Positions 1 to 6,725 of a stretch of 10,502 nucleotides of DNA are shown here, in pieces (within the stretch, counting starts at the first letter, position 1; every line of letters begins with the position of its first letter). The notes under the pieces are model-generated. The model saw nothing but the letters and a program-made list of their open reading frames with translations. It was not told the origin of the DNA and made no database searches. The translations under genes were made by a program, and so were the position numbers. Where the stretch lies: the NCBI GenBank assembly GCA_900764725.1, contig CAAFPB010000569.1, positions 1 through 10,502 on the forward strand, in the 5' to 3' direction. Source of the DNA: an uncultured Catenibacterium sp. (lineage in GTDB: Bacteria > Bacillota_I > Bacilli_A > Erysipelotrichales > Coprobacillaceae).

Positions 1-97
1 ATAGGTTAAACAAATTAATACAATATCATCTCAAGATATGAGGGAAAAGAGATACAAAACATTAAAATAATACAATTTTTGATTTAAAAGCAGTAAA

Positions 98-127
98 GTG
101 GCACGAAAAGCGTACTTTTTGTACCAC
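98..127 (+). promoter_or_regulatory. Stable RNA hairpin in leader, not a terminator
   Basis: The left arm gtggcacgaaaag (98-110) pairs with ctttttgtaccac (115-127) around the four-base loop cgta. There is one C/A mismatch (102/123) and one G-T pair (105/120). No U-tract follows it, so it is not an intrinsic terminator. It sits about 40 bases upstream of a true terminator in front of a glycan operon. That is the arrangement of a protein-binding RNA or antitermination element, but the role is inferred. No family was recognised. Confidence 0.5.
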
Positions 128-169
128 AAGATAGTTTTAATAAAAACAATTAAATAGTTATTTATATTC

Positions 170-202
170 GCGGAAAATTATAACATTTTCCGCTTTTTTT
201 TT
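170..202 (+). terminator. Rho-independent terminator
   Basis: The arms gcggaaaat (170-178) and attttccgc (185-193) form a perfect nine-base-pair stem around the loop tataac. Nine T residues (194-202) follow directly. This is a textbook intrinsic terminator on the + strand. It either ends a transcription unit that lies off the left edge or works as a leader attenuator for the helicase/glycan operon. No coding region is seen in the 169 bases before it, which leaves both options open. Confidence 0.85.
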
Positions 203-230
203 GAAGTTCTTTTGTAAATAAAAGTACACT

Positions 231-260
231 TTGCAAACCGTTTAAAAACGAGACTTATAA
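231..260 (+). promoter_or_regulatory. Candidate promoter for the helicase operon
   Basis: The hexamer ttgcaa (231-236) resembles a -35 box. It is followed after 18 bases by ttatAA (255-260), which resembles a -10 box. The pair lies downstream of the terminator and about 85 bases upstream of the helicase start. The match is imperfect, and such matches are common in AT-rich DNA. Confidence 0.25.
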
Positions 261-346
261 CCTTATTTATATTCAAAGTTATTTCATACGCTCTCATTAA
301 GAATTTTAGTAGGTAATAACCAACAAGATGAAAGGAGTTTTGAATA

Positions 347-2893
347 ATGATTAAGTTATATTCTCACAATCAAAAAGCATATGACTTAGCAGTTAATATG
401 CTTAAAGATACTAAAAAAGCAGCCATTGTTCATCCAACAGGTACAGGCAAATCATTCATCGCATTTAAACTATGTGAAGATCATCCTGATAAGAAAATCT
501 GTTGGTTATCTCCTTCAGAATATATCTTTTCTACTCAGCTGGAAAACTTATATCAGGCAACCAAGGGGTATAAACCTCATAATATTGTCTTCTTTACTTA
601 TGCCAAACTTATGGGCATGAGTAAAGAAGAGATACAAGCAATACATCCTGATTATATTATTCTTGATGAATATCACAGAGCAGGAGCTACGTTCTGGCAA
701 AAGGGTGTAGAACAACTTCTATTTACTTATTCAGATGTTCCAGTCTTAGGTTTATCTGCAACTAATATTCGTTATCTAGATAACCAAAGAGATATGGCAC
801 AGGAACTATTTGATGGCAACATAGCTTCTCAAATGAGTTTAGGTGAAGCAATAGTACGTGGAATATTGAATCCACCTAAATACGTATTATCAATGTATTA
901 CTATCAGAATACATTAGAAAAATACGAAATAAGAGTTAAGAAGACTAAAAGTAAAGTCGTTAAAGATCAGGCAGAAAAATACTTAGATGAATTAAAAAGA
1001 GCGTTAGAAAATGCAGATGGATTAGATGAGATATTTAAAAAACATATGTCTGATCTACATGGCAAATACATAGTATTCTGTTCAAACAAGGAACATATGG
1101 ATCAGATGATGAAACATAAAGAATGGTTTTCTAAGGTAGATAAAGAACCACACATGTATTCTGTATATTCCAGTGATCCAGGAGCAGACAAAGCATTTAA
1201 GGACTTCAAGGAAGACAATGATAATAATCACCTAAGACTTCTTTACTGCATAGATGCATTAAATGAAGGCATTCATGTTGACGATATTAGTGGAGTCATT
1301 TTATTAAGACCAACAGTATCACCAATAGTTTATAAACAGCAGATTGGTAGAGCATTATCTGCAAGCAAGAAAACAAATGCAGTCATATTCGATATCGTAT
1401 TAAACATTGAAAATCTTTATAGTATTGACTCAGTAAAAGAAGAAATGGAAGTAGCAACTTCCTACTACCGTTCTCTAGGTGAAAGTGAAGAAATAATTAA
1501 TGAGAAATTTAAAGTTGTAGACGAAGTTAGAAACTGTAGAGAATTATTTGAAAAACTTAATGATACTCTTACAGCTACTTGGGACATGTATTATTCATGC
1601 GCAGAGGAATACTACAAAGATAATGGAAACTTAGAGGTACCAGCAAGATACATTACCGAAGAAGGTTATGCGTTAGGTAGCTGGATAGCTAATCAAAAAG
1701 CTATTCGTAAAGGTACAATAACTGGAAGTTTAACAGATGAACAAATACATAAGCTTGATGATATCGGAATGATTTGGGAAAGCTATAATGACTTGAATTG
1801 GTCTAAGAACTATAGAGCTGCAAAACAATACTATAAAGAACATGGGAACCTAGAAGTGCCTTCAAGATACATAACAGAAGATGGTGTTTCTTTAGGTAAT
1901 TGGATTGGCTCTATAAGAAGATGGTACAGCTTAGGTGTACATCAAAAATATCTTAAATCAAGCAGAATTAAACAATTAGAAGATATAGGCATGATTTGGA
2001 ATGCTTTAGATCATTTCTGGGAACAGAACTATTACTTAGCTAAAGAGTATTACGAAGAACATGGCAATCTAGATGTTCCAATGGATTATAAAACTAAAGA
2101 TGGAACATTACTAGGAAGTTGGATTGGTAGACAAAGGAGGCTTCGTAAAGGAATAGGTAAAGGAACACCTTTAACTGAAGACCAAATTAATAAACTAGAT
2201 TCAATTGGTATGGACTGGATGGATAGAGTTGATCGTATTTGGGAAAACGGATTTATTGAAGCTATGAAATACTTTCAAACATATGGACATTTAAATGTTC
2301 CGGTTAAATATGAAACAGATAACCATTTTTCTTTAGGTACTTGGATACAAAGACAAAGAAATCTTTATAAGAATAATAAGATTTCTGAAGATCGTATTAA
2401 ACGGCTTACAGATATAGGTATGAACTGGAATTCAGACAATTGGGAATTTCGTTTTAATTTAGCTAAACAATATTATGAAGAACACGGAAATATGAATATA
2501 TCTCAGAAGGAAGTTATCCAAGGTGTTTGGCTAGGTAAGTGGATTGTTTTTCAGAAGAAAGCTATGAAAGATGGAAAACTAACTAATAAGCAGATAGAAA
2601 AGTTAAAAACACTGCCTATGGAAGAAGTTGGAAGAAAAGACTATCGATGGTGGTCCATGTATGAAGAAGCTAAGAAATATTATAAAGAATTTGGAAACTT
2701 AAATATTCCAATGAATTATCTCACTTCTAGTGGCAAGAAATTGTCTGACTGGATTATCCGTCAGAGAAGAAACTATAAGCTAGGTAAGATGCCAGCAGAA
2801 CATAAAGAGAAACTAGATGAAATAGGTTTTATTTGGGATTTAGGCAATACATGGAACAAGAGCACTCATACTAGTGTAACTATAACGTACTAA
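347..2893 (+). CDS. SF2 DEAD/DEAH-type helicase with six C-terminal HA repeats
   Basis: This 848-residue protein is predicted to be a cytosolic ATP-driven nucleic-acid translocase. The first domain shows Walker A PTGTGKS (30-36), a DEYH motif II (107-110) and SAT motif III (137-139). The second domain shows NEGIH (306-310) and QQIGRAL (331-337), with Arg335 as the likely arginine finger. From residue 412 onward there are six copies of the helicase-associated (HA) module, each with a W-x-AKxYYxEHGNLxVP core followed by LGxWI and DIGMxW. No nuclease or methylase domain is visible. AAAGGAG (331-337) sits nine bases before the ATG. The glycan block starts 20 bases after the stop, so co-transcription is likely. 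HA-repeat helicases are known, but their substrates are poorly defined. A role in defence, gene regulation or mobile DNA is possible and cannot be decided here. Confidence 0.9.
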   Translation: MIKLYSHNQKAYDLAVNMLKDTKKAAIVHPTGTGKSFIAFKLCEDHPDKKICWLSPSEYIFSTQLENLYQATKGYKPHNIVFFTYAKLMGMSKEEIQAIHPDYIILDEYHRAGATFWQKGVEQLLFTYSDVPVLGLSATNIRYLDNQRDMAQELFDGNIASQMSLGEAIVRGILNPPKYVLSMYYYQNTLEKYEIRVKKTKSKVVKDQAEKYLDELKRALENADGLDEIFKKHMSDLHGKYIVFCSNKEHMDQMMKHKEWFSKVDKEPHMYSVYSSDPGADKAFKDFKEDNDNNHLRLLYCIDALNEGIHVDDISGVILLRPTVSPIVYKQQIGRALSASKKTNAVIFDIVLNIENLYSIDSVKEEMEVATSYYRSLGESEEIINEKFKVVDEVRNCRELFEKLNDTLTATWDMYYSCAEEYYKDNGNLEVPARYITEEGYALGSWIANQKAIRKGTITGSLTDEQIHKLDDIGMIWESYNDLNWSKNYRAAKQYYKEHGNLEVPSRYITEDGVSLGNWIGSIRRWYSLGVHQKYLKSSRIKQLEDIGMIWNALDHFWEQNYYLAKEYYEEHGNLDVPMDYKTKDGTLLGSWIGRQRRLRKGIGKGTPLTEDQINKLDSIGMDWMDRVDRIWENGFIEAMKYFQTYGHLNVPVKYETDNHFSLGTWIQRQRNLYKNNKISEDRIKRLTDIGMNWNSDNWEFRFNLAKQYYEEHGNMNISQKEVIQGVWLGKWIVFQKKAMKDGKLTNKQIEKLKTLPMEEVGRKDYRWWSMYEEAKKYYKEFGNLNIPMNYLTSSGKKLSDWIIRQRRNYKLGKMPAEHKEKLDEIGFIWDLGNTWNKSTHTSVTITY
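1580..2839 (+). repeat. Six tandem HA-domain repeats inside the helicase gene
   Basis: Repeats begin at the conserved Trp codons near 1580, 1799, 2018, 2240, 2441 and 2651, giving periods of roughly 67-74 codons. Each encodes a helical unit with consensus AKxYYxEHGNLxVP, then LGxWIxxQRR and LxxIGMxW. The copies have diverged at the DNA level, so this is an old protein-domain duplication rather than a variable-number tandem repeat. The fifth copy is the most degenerate: it has lost the VP pair and the terminal IGMxW motif. Confidence 0.85.
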
Positions 2894-2913
2894 AGAGCAA
2901 GGAGTGTGAGGGA

Positions 2914-3348
2914 ATGGGAAATAAATTACTAACTGTAGCTTAGCAATGAATGAGAAGATGCAATAGGAAGATTAGATGAACTATCAAGTTTCTATCCAAA
3001 ATATAACTGTGTAATAGCTGCTTGTGATGATGAAGTAGAAAGATTGATGTGGAATAAGAGACTTTATAACATTTCCGTCTTATTCCATAAGGATTCTACT
3101 ATTTCTCCATCATCAAGCTTATTGCCTGGTTCTATTGTAGAACCACGTGCAGTTATAGGGTGTCAAGTCACTATAGGTTCATCAACAATAGTTGGTGCAG
3201 GAACTGTTATAGAACCATATTGCTTCATAGGTGATGGAAGCACATTAAGATCAGGAACTATAGTGAAGTCTACAAGTATAGTCGCTAAAAAAATACAGTC
3301 ACTAAGCATAGAACAGTGCTGTATGTAGAAGATAAGAAGGGAGAATAA
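2914..3348 (+). pseudogene. Decayed PglD-like sugar O/N-acetyltransferase
   Basis: The intact family (PglD, NeuD) acetylates a nucleotide amino-sugar. It has an N-terminal Rossmann-like domain followed by left-handed beta-helix hexapeptide repeats. Here AAGGAG (2899-2904) precedes an ATG at 2914 that reads MGNKLLTVA and then stops at 2941. The matching later part is in another frame and starts around 2954 (AIGRLDEL, then WNKRL). The glycine-rich N-terminal segment of roughly 50 codons appears deleted. The hexapeptide region (about 3098-3283: IVEPRAVIG, VGAGTVIEP, CFIGDGSTLRSG) is well preserved. A second frameshift lies at the A7 run 3287-3293: one added A restores a normal C-terminus ending TVLYVEDKKGE, with its stop three bases before the aminotransferase ATG. 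A residual peptide from the TTG at 3044 has no convincing ribosome binding site. Several separate lesions make true loss of function likely. Confidence 0.8.
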
Positions 3349-3351
3349 ATC

Positions 3352-4635
3352 ATGTTTAATGAGAAAAATAAATTTGAGAAGTTTGAATCAAAAGTATGGT
3401 TAAGTAGCCCTACTATGCATGGACCAGAAATTGAATATGTTAAGGAAGCATATGAAACAAACTGGATGTCTACTGTAGGGAAGAATATTAATGAAGTAGA
3501 AAGAATGGTTTGTGAGTATATGGGTTGTAAACATGCAGTTGCTTTGTCATGTGGTACTGCATCTTTACACTTGTCTATGAAACTAGCTGGTCTAGCTGCA
3601 TATGGTATGCCTAAGGTAGGACATGGTGCATTAGAAGGTAAGAAGGTATTCTGTTCCGATATGACTTTTGATGCAACAGTAAATCCTATTGTATATGAAG
3701 GTGGAGAACCTGTATTCATTGATACTGAATATGATACTTGGAATATGGATCCAGTAGCATTAGAAAAAGCTTTTGAATTATATCCAGATACTAAGGTAGT
3801 AGTAATAGCACATCTATATGGTACTCCAGGTAAGATTGATGAATTAAATGAAATTATTAATAGACATAATGCAATCTTAGTAGAAGATGCAGCAGAATCA
3901 ATGGGAGCTACATATAAGGGTGTAGAAACAGGTACATTTGGTAAGTTCAATACTATCTCATTCAATGGGAATAAGATCATTACTGGTAGTGCTGGTGGGT
4001 GTTTCTTAACTGATGATGAAGAAGCAGCTAATAAAGTACGTAAATGGTCTACACAGGCTAGAGAGAATGCAGCTTGGTATCAGCATGAAGAACTAGGATA
4101 TAACTATCGTATGAGTAATGTAGTAGCTGGTGTAGTAAGAGGACAGTTACCATATCTTGATGAACATATTGCCCAGAAGAAAGCAATCTATGAAAGATAT
4201 AAAGAAGGATTTAAAGGATTACCTGTCTCTATGAATCCTATGGATCTAGAAAATAGTGAACCTAACTACTGGTTATCATGTTTAATCATTGATGAAGAAG
4301 CAATGTGTAAACAGGTAAGAGGAGAACAGGATGTATGTTATGTAAAGGAACATGGAAAGACTTGTCCTACTGAAATATTAGAAGCTATCGCTTCTATTAA
4401 TGCAGAAGGAAGACCTATATGGAAACCTATGCATATGCAGCCTATCTATCGTTTAAATCCATTTGTAGGAAGAGATGGTAATGGTAGAGCTAAATCTAAT
4501 GCTTATATAGAAGGTAGTGTAACAGATATTGGTATGGATATCTTTAATAGAGGTTTATGTCTACCTAGTGATAACAAGATGACTCCTGATGAGCAGGATA
4601 GAATTATTAAAGTAATTAGAAGTTGTTTTGAGTAG
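3352..4635 (+). CDS. DegT/DnrJ/EryC1/StrS-family nucleotide-sugar aminotransferase, PglE-like
   Basis: This 427-residue cytosolic PLP enzyme is predicted to convert a UDP-4-keto-6-deoxy sugar to the 4-amino sugar, with glutamate as the usual donor. The start SSPTMHGPEIEYVKEA is typical of the PglE branch. CGTASLHL binds the cofactor phosphate. Asp179 in VEDAAES would contact the PLP ring nitrogen, and Lys208 in SFNGNKIIT is the Schiff-base lysine. The C-terminal stretch GRPIWKPMHMQPIY and the ending GLCLPS are also characteristic. Length is slightly above the usual 370-400. GGGAG (3339-3343) is spaced eight bases before the ATG and overlaps the remains of the acetyltransferase gene. The matching 4,6-dehydratase is not in this window. 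The exact sugar substrate is unproven. Confidence 0.9.
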   Translation: MFNEKNKFEKFESKVWLSSPTMHGPEIEYVKEAYETNWMSTVGKNINEVERMVCEYMGCKHAVALSCGTASLHLSMKLAGLAAYGMPKVGHGALEGKKVFCSDMTFDATVNPIVYEGGEPVFIDTEYDTWNMDPVALEKAFELYPDTKVVVIAHLYGTPGKIDELNEIINRHNAILVEDAAESMGATYKGVETGTFGKFNTISFNGNKIITGSAGGCFLTDDEEAANKVRKWSTQARENAAWYQHEELGYNYRMSNVVAGVVRGQLPYLDEHIAQKKAIYERYKEGFKGLPVSMNPMDLENSEPNYWLSCLIIDEEAMCKQVRGEQDVCYVKEHGKTCPTEILEAIASINAEGRPIWKPMHMQPIYRLNPFVGRDGNGRAKSNAYIEGSVTDIGMDIFNRGLCLPSDNKMTPDEQDRIIKVIRSCFE

Positions 4636-4647
4636 GGAGTTATATAG

Positions 4648-5313
4648 ATGTTTAAGGGAAAAAATGGAATATATAACAGATTTTTTAAGAGATTGTTAGA
4701 TATTATTTGTGCTCTACTCGCAATTATAGTTTTTTGGTGGTTATTTCTAATTATTGCTATTCTAGTGCGTGTGAAGTTAGGTAGTCCGATTATTTTTAAA
4801 CAGGCTAGACCAGGGAAAATCAATCCTAAAACAGAAAAGGAAAAAATATTCTATCTTTATAAATTTCGATCAATGACGGATGAAAAAGATGAAGATGGTA
4901 ATCTCCTTCCGGATGATAAAAGACTTACTAAATTTGGAAGAATTCTTAGATCTACATCTATGGACGAACTCCCTGAAGTAATAAATATTTTAAAAGGTGA
5001 TATGTCAATCATTGGACCAAGACCTCTTTTAGTTGAATATCTTCCTTATTATAGTGAAAGAGAACATCATAGACATGATGTTAGACCAGGACTATCTGGG
5101 TGGGCACAGATAAATGGTCGAAATGCAATAGATAGTTGGGAGCAACGTTTTGAGTACGATTTAGAATATGTTAATAATGTTTCTTTTTCGTTTGATGTAA
5201 AAGTAATTTTTATGACTGTTGTGAAAGTGTTAAAGCGTTCTGATATACAGGTTGGGAGTCAAATTAAAGTTGGACGTTTAGATGATGCGAGAGGAAGAAA
5301 TGCAAAATGTTAG
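4648..5313 (+). CDS. PglC-like monotopic phosphoglycosyl transferase (bacterial sugar transferase)
   Basis: The predicted reaction transfers a sugar-1-phosphate from a nucleotide sugar to undecaprenyl phosphate at the inner face of the membrane, starting glycan assembly. The protein has 221 residues, the short PglC/WcaJ-core size. Visible features are an N-terminal FKRLLD anchor, one hydrophobic segment (about 16-40), GSPIIFKQ, a YLYKFRSMTD motif, the catalytic Asp106-Glu107 pair in MDELPE, IIGPRPL, and RPGLSGWAQINGRN. In Campylobacter PglC a Ser-Pro pair bends the membrane helix; the aligned position here is Trp30-Trp31. GGGAG (4635-4639) overlaps the stop of the preceding aminotransferase gene. 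The 3' end overlaps the GNAT gene by seven bases, so the two are translationally linked. The likely substrate is the amino sugar made by the neighbouring aminotransferase. Confidence 0.92.
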   Translation: MFKGKNGIYNRFFKRLLDIICALLAIIVFWWLFLIIAILVRVKLGSPIIFKQARPGKINPKTEKEKIFYLYKFRSMTDEKDEDGNLLPDDKRLTKFGRILRSTSMDELPEVINILKGDMSIIGPRPLLVEYLPYYSEREHHRHDVRPGLSGWAQINGRNAIDSWEQRFEYDLEYVNNVSFSFDVKVIFMTVVKVLKRSDIQVGSQIKVGRLDDARGRNAKC

Positions 5314-5819
5314 TTCATATTAGAAAGTTTGAAAGAAATGATATTCCAAATAAGGTTGAATGGATTAATAATCCTCAGAATAACAGATTTCTTCATTATG
5401 ATATTCCTTTAGAAATAGAAAAAACTCAAAGATGGTTTGACTCTAATATAGGGCGAACAGATCGTTATGATGCTGTAATTGAAGCCGATGGTATTCCTTG
5501 CGGAACTATTGGACTCCTATCAATTGATCAGAAAAATAGTAAAGCTGAATACTATATTGCTATGGGGGAGACATCGCTAAAAGGAAAGGGAATATCTACA
5601 AAGGCTAGTAAGATTTTATTAGATTATGCATTTAAAGAATTAGGATTAAATCGCATTTATCTCTATACAGAAATAGACAATATACCTGCACAGAGATTGT
5701 TTGAAAAGTTAGGTTTCATCAAAGAAGGGTGTGTACGTAACGATATCATCTCACATGGCAAGTATGCTGATCGTTATATTTATGGTCTTCTTAAAAATGA
5801 CTATTTAAAGGACGAATAA
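5307..5819 (+). CDS. GNAT N-acetyltransferase, RimJ/RimL or PseH-like
   Basis: This 170-residue protein has the GNAT fold. The early WINNPQNNRFL segment and QRWF near residue 40 match RimL/PseH-type enzymes. GTIGLLSID is the central strand. LKGKGIS (Gly93, Gly95) is the acetyl-CoA pyrophosphate loop. NIPAQRLFEKLGF is the typical C-terminal motif. The family uses acetyl-CoA to acetylate an amine. PseH does this on a nucleotide 4-amino-sugar, while RimL-type enzymes act on protein or antibiotic amines. The ATG overlaps the end of the sugar transferase gene, with GAGGAAG (5291-5297) nine bases upstream. Inside a glycan operon with a dead PglD homologue, a 4-amino-sugar is a reasonable substrate, but this is inference. 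An amino-acid substituent is an alternative target. Confidence 0.85.
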   Translation: MLVHIRKFERNDIPNKVEWINNPQNNRFLHYDIPLEIEKTQRWFDSNIGRTDRYDAVIEADGIPCGTIGLLSIDQKNSKAEYYIAMGETSLKGKGISTKASKILLDYAFKELGLNRIYLYTEIDNIPAQRLFEKLGFIKEGCVRNDIISHGKYADRYIYGLLKNDYLKDE

Positions 5820-5821
5820 CT

Positions 5822-6724
5822 ATGTGGAATACACCGATTCAACAAATTGAAAAAAATTTATATGTTAAAAGAGATGATTTAGTACCTTATTCTTTCGGAG
5901 GCAATAAAGCGAGAAAAGGTTTTCTCTTTTTTGAAGATATTGATAAGGGTAATTATGACTGTGTTGTTACATATGGCAGTAGTCATTCAAACCATTGTCG
6001 TATTATAGCTAATATGGCAGTCAAAAGAGGTATGAAGTGCTATATTATTGGTCCGCAAGAAGTTTCGGATGTCACATATAATAGTCGATTTATGGAAATG
6101 TTTGGGGCAGAAATTATTACAGTGCCTGTAGAAAAAGTTCACGATACTATAGAAGAAACATTGCAAATATTAAGAGAACAAAGTTGTAAACCATATTTTA
6201 TTCCTGGCGGTGGACATGGGAATATTGGTACGCAAGCATATGTTGATTGTTATGAAGAAATAAAAGAATATGAGAAAGAAAATGATGTGTTTTTCGATTA
6301 TATTTTCTTTGCATCTGGAACAGGAACTACACATGCAGGGTTAGTATGTGGGCAAATAATAAATGGTGATAATCGAAAAATCATCGGTATAAGTATAGCT
6401 AGAAAAAATCCAAGAGGTCGAGATGTAGTGCTTGATAGTATTAGAGAATATATGACTGAAGTTGATGAAAAAGTAATTCAAGATAAAACTATTTTCTTAG
6501 ATCAATATACTGGTGATGGCTATGGTAAAGATAGTTCTGAGATATCCAACATAATTAAAGAAAATATGGTGAAATATGGTATTCCGATGGATAGTACTTA
6601 TACAGCTAAAGCATTTCTCGGTATGCAAAAATATTTACACACTAAGAACATTATAAACAAAAATGTTTTATTTATTCACACAGGTGGAACACCTCTTTTC
6701 TTTGATGATATAGGGAGAATGTAA
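5822..6724 (+). CDS. Fold-type II PLP enzyme, D-cysteine desulfhydrase/ACC deaminase family
   Basis: The sequence matches the family from end to end over 300 residues. KRDDLVPYSFGGNKARK carries the Schiff-base Lys29. GSSHSNHCR (52-60) is the substrate-carboxylate loop (Ser56-Asn57-His58). SGTGTTHAGL (165-174) holds the PLP phosphate. DQYTGDGYG, TYTAKAFLGM and the closing IHTGGTPLFF are also family hallmarks. Known members deaminate D-cysteine or 1-aminocyclopropane-1-carboxylate, or act on related small amino acids. The reaction here cannot be assigned from sequence. Only two bases separate it from the GNAT gene and one from the next gene, so it belongs to the same operon. In a glycan cluster it may make, edit or supply an amino-acid-like substituent. 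AAAGGA (5807-5812) is the ribosome binding site. Confidence 0.85.
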   Translation: MWNTPIQQIEKNLYVKRDDLVPYSFGGNKARKGFLFFEDIDKGNYDCVVTYGSSHSNHCRIIANMAVKRGMKCYIIGPQEVSDVTYNSRFMEMFGAEIITVPVEKVHDTIEETLQILREQSCKPYFIPGGGHGNIGTQAYVDCYEEIKEYEKENDVFFDYIFFASGTGTTHAGLVCGQIINGDNRKIIGISIARKNPRGRDVVLDSIREYMTEVDEKVIQDKTIFLDQYTGDGYGKDSSEISNIIKENMVKYGIPMDSTYTAKAFLGMQKYLHTKNIINKNVLFIHTGGTPLFFDDIGRM

Positions 6725-6725
6725 A

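Larger units (their letters stand above)
1..346. other. Non-coding leader/intergenic region
   Basis: No credible coding region lies here on either strand, and the sequence is AT-rich and full of stops. It contains a strong inverted repeat (98-127), an intrinsic terminator (170-202) and a weak promoter candidate (231-260) before the helicase gene. The nine-base string taatacaat occurs twice (16-24 and 68-76). Both copies contain tacaat, one base away from a -10 box, but no matching -35 element is visible for the second, and the first would need sequence outside the window. The region either ends an upstream transcription unit or is the 5' leader of the operon that follows. Confidence 0.7.

Noticed and set aside
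98..127. Intrinsic terminator
   Set aside because: The hairpin is strong but is followed by aagatag rather than a T-tract.
347..2893. Restriction-modification or CRISPR-associated helicase
   Set aside because: The protein has no nuclease or methylase motif, no partner genes are present, and no repeat-spacer array occurs in the window.
3044..3328. Functional short hexapeptide acetyltransferase
   Set aside because: It lacks the N-terminal domain and a credible start signal, and its C-terminus is frameshifted; the pieces around it clearly belong to one larger broken gene.
3285..3980. Open frame on the minus strand opposite the aminotransferase
   Set aside because: It lies across a well-supported gene, has no recognisable domain and no promoter or ribosome binding site; the same applies to the minus-strand frames at 4503-4823 and 7264-7494.
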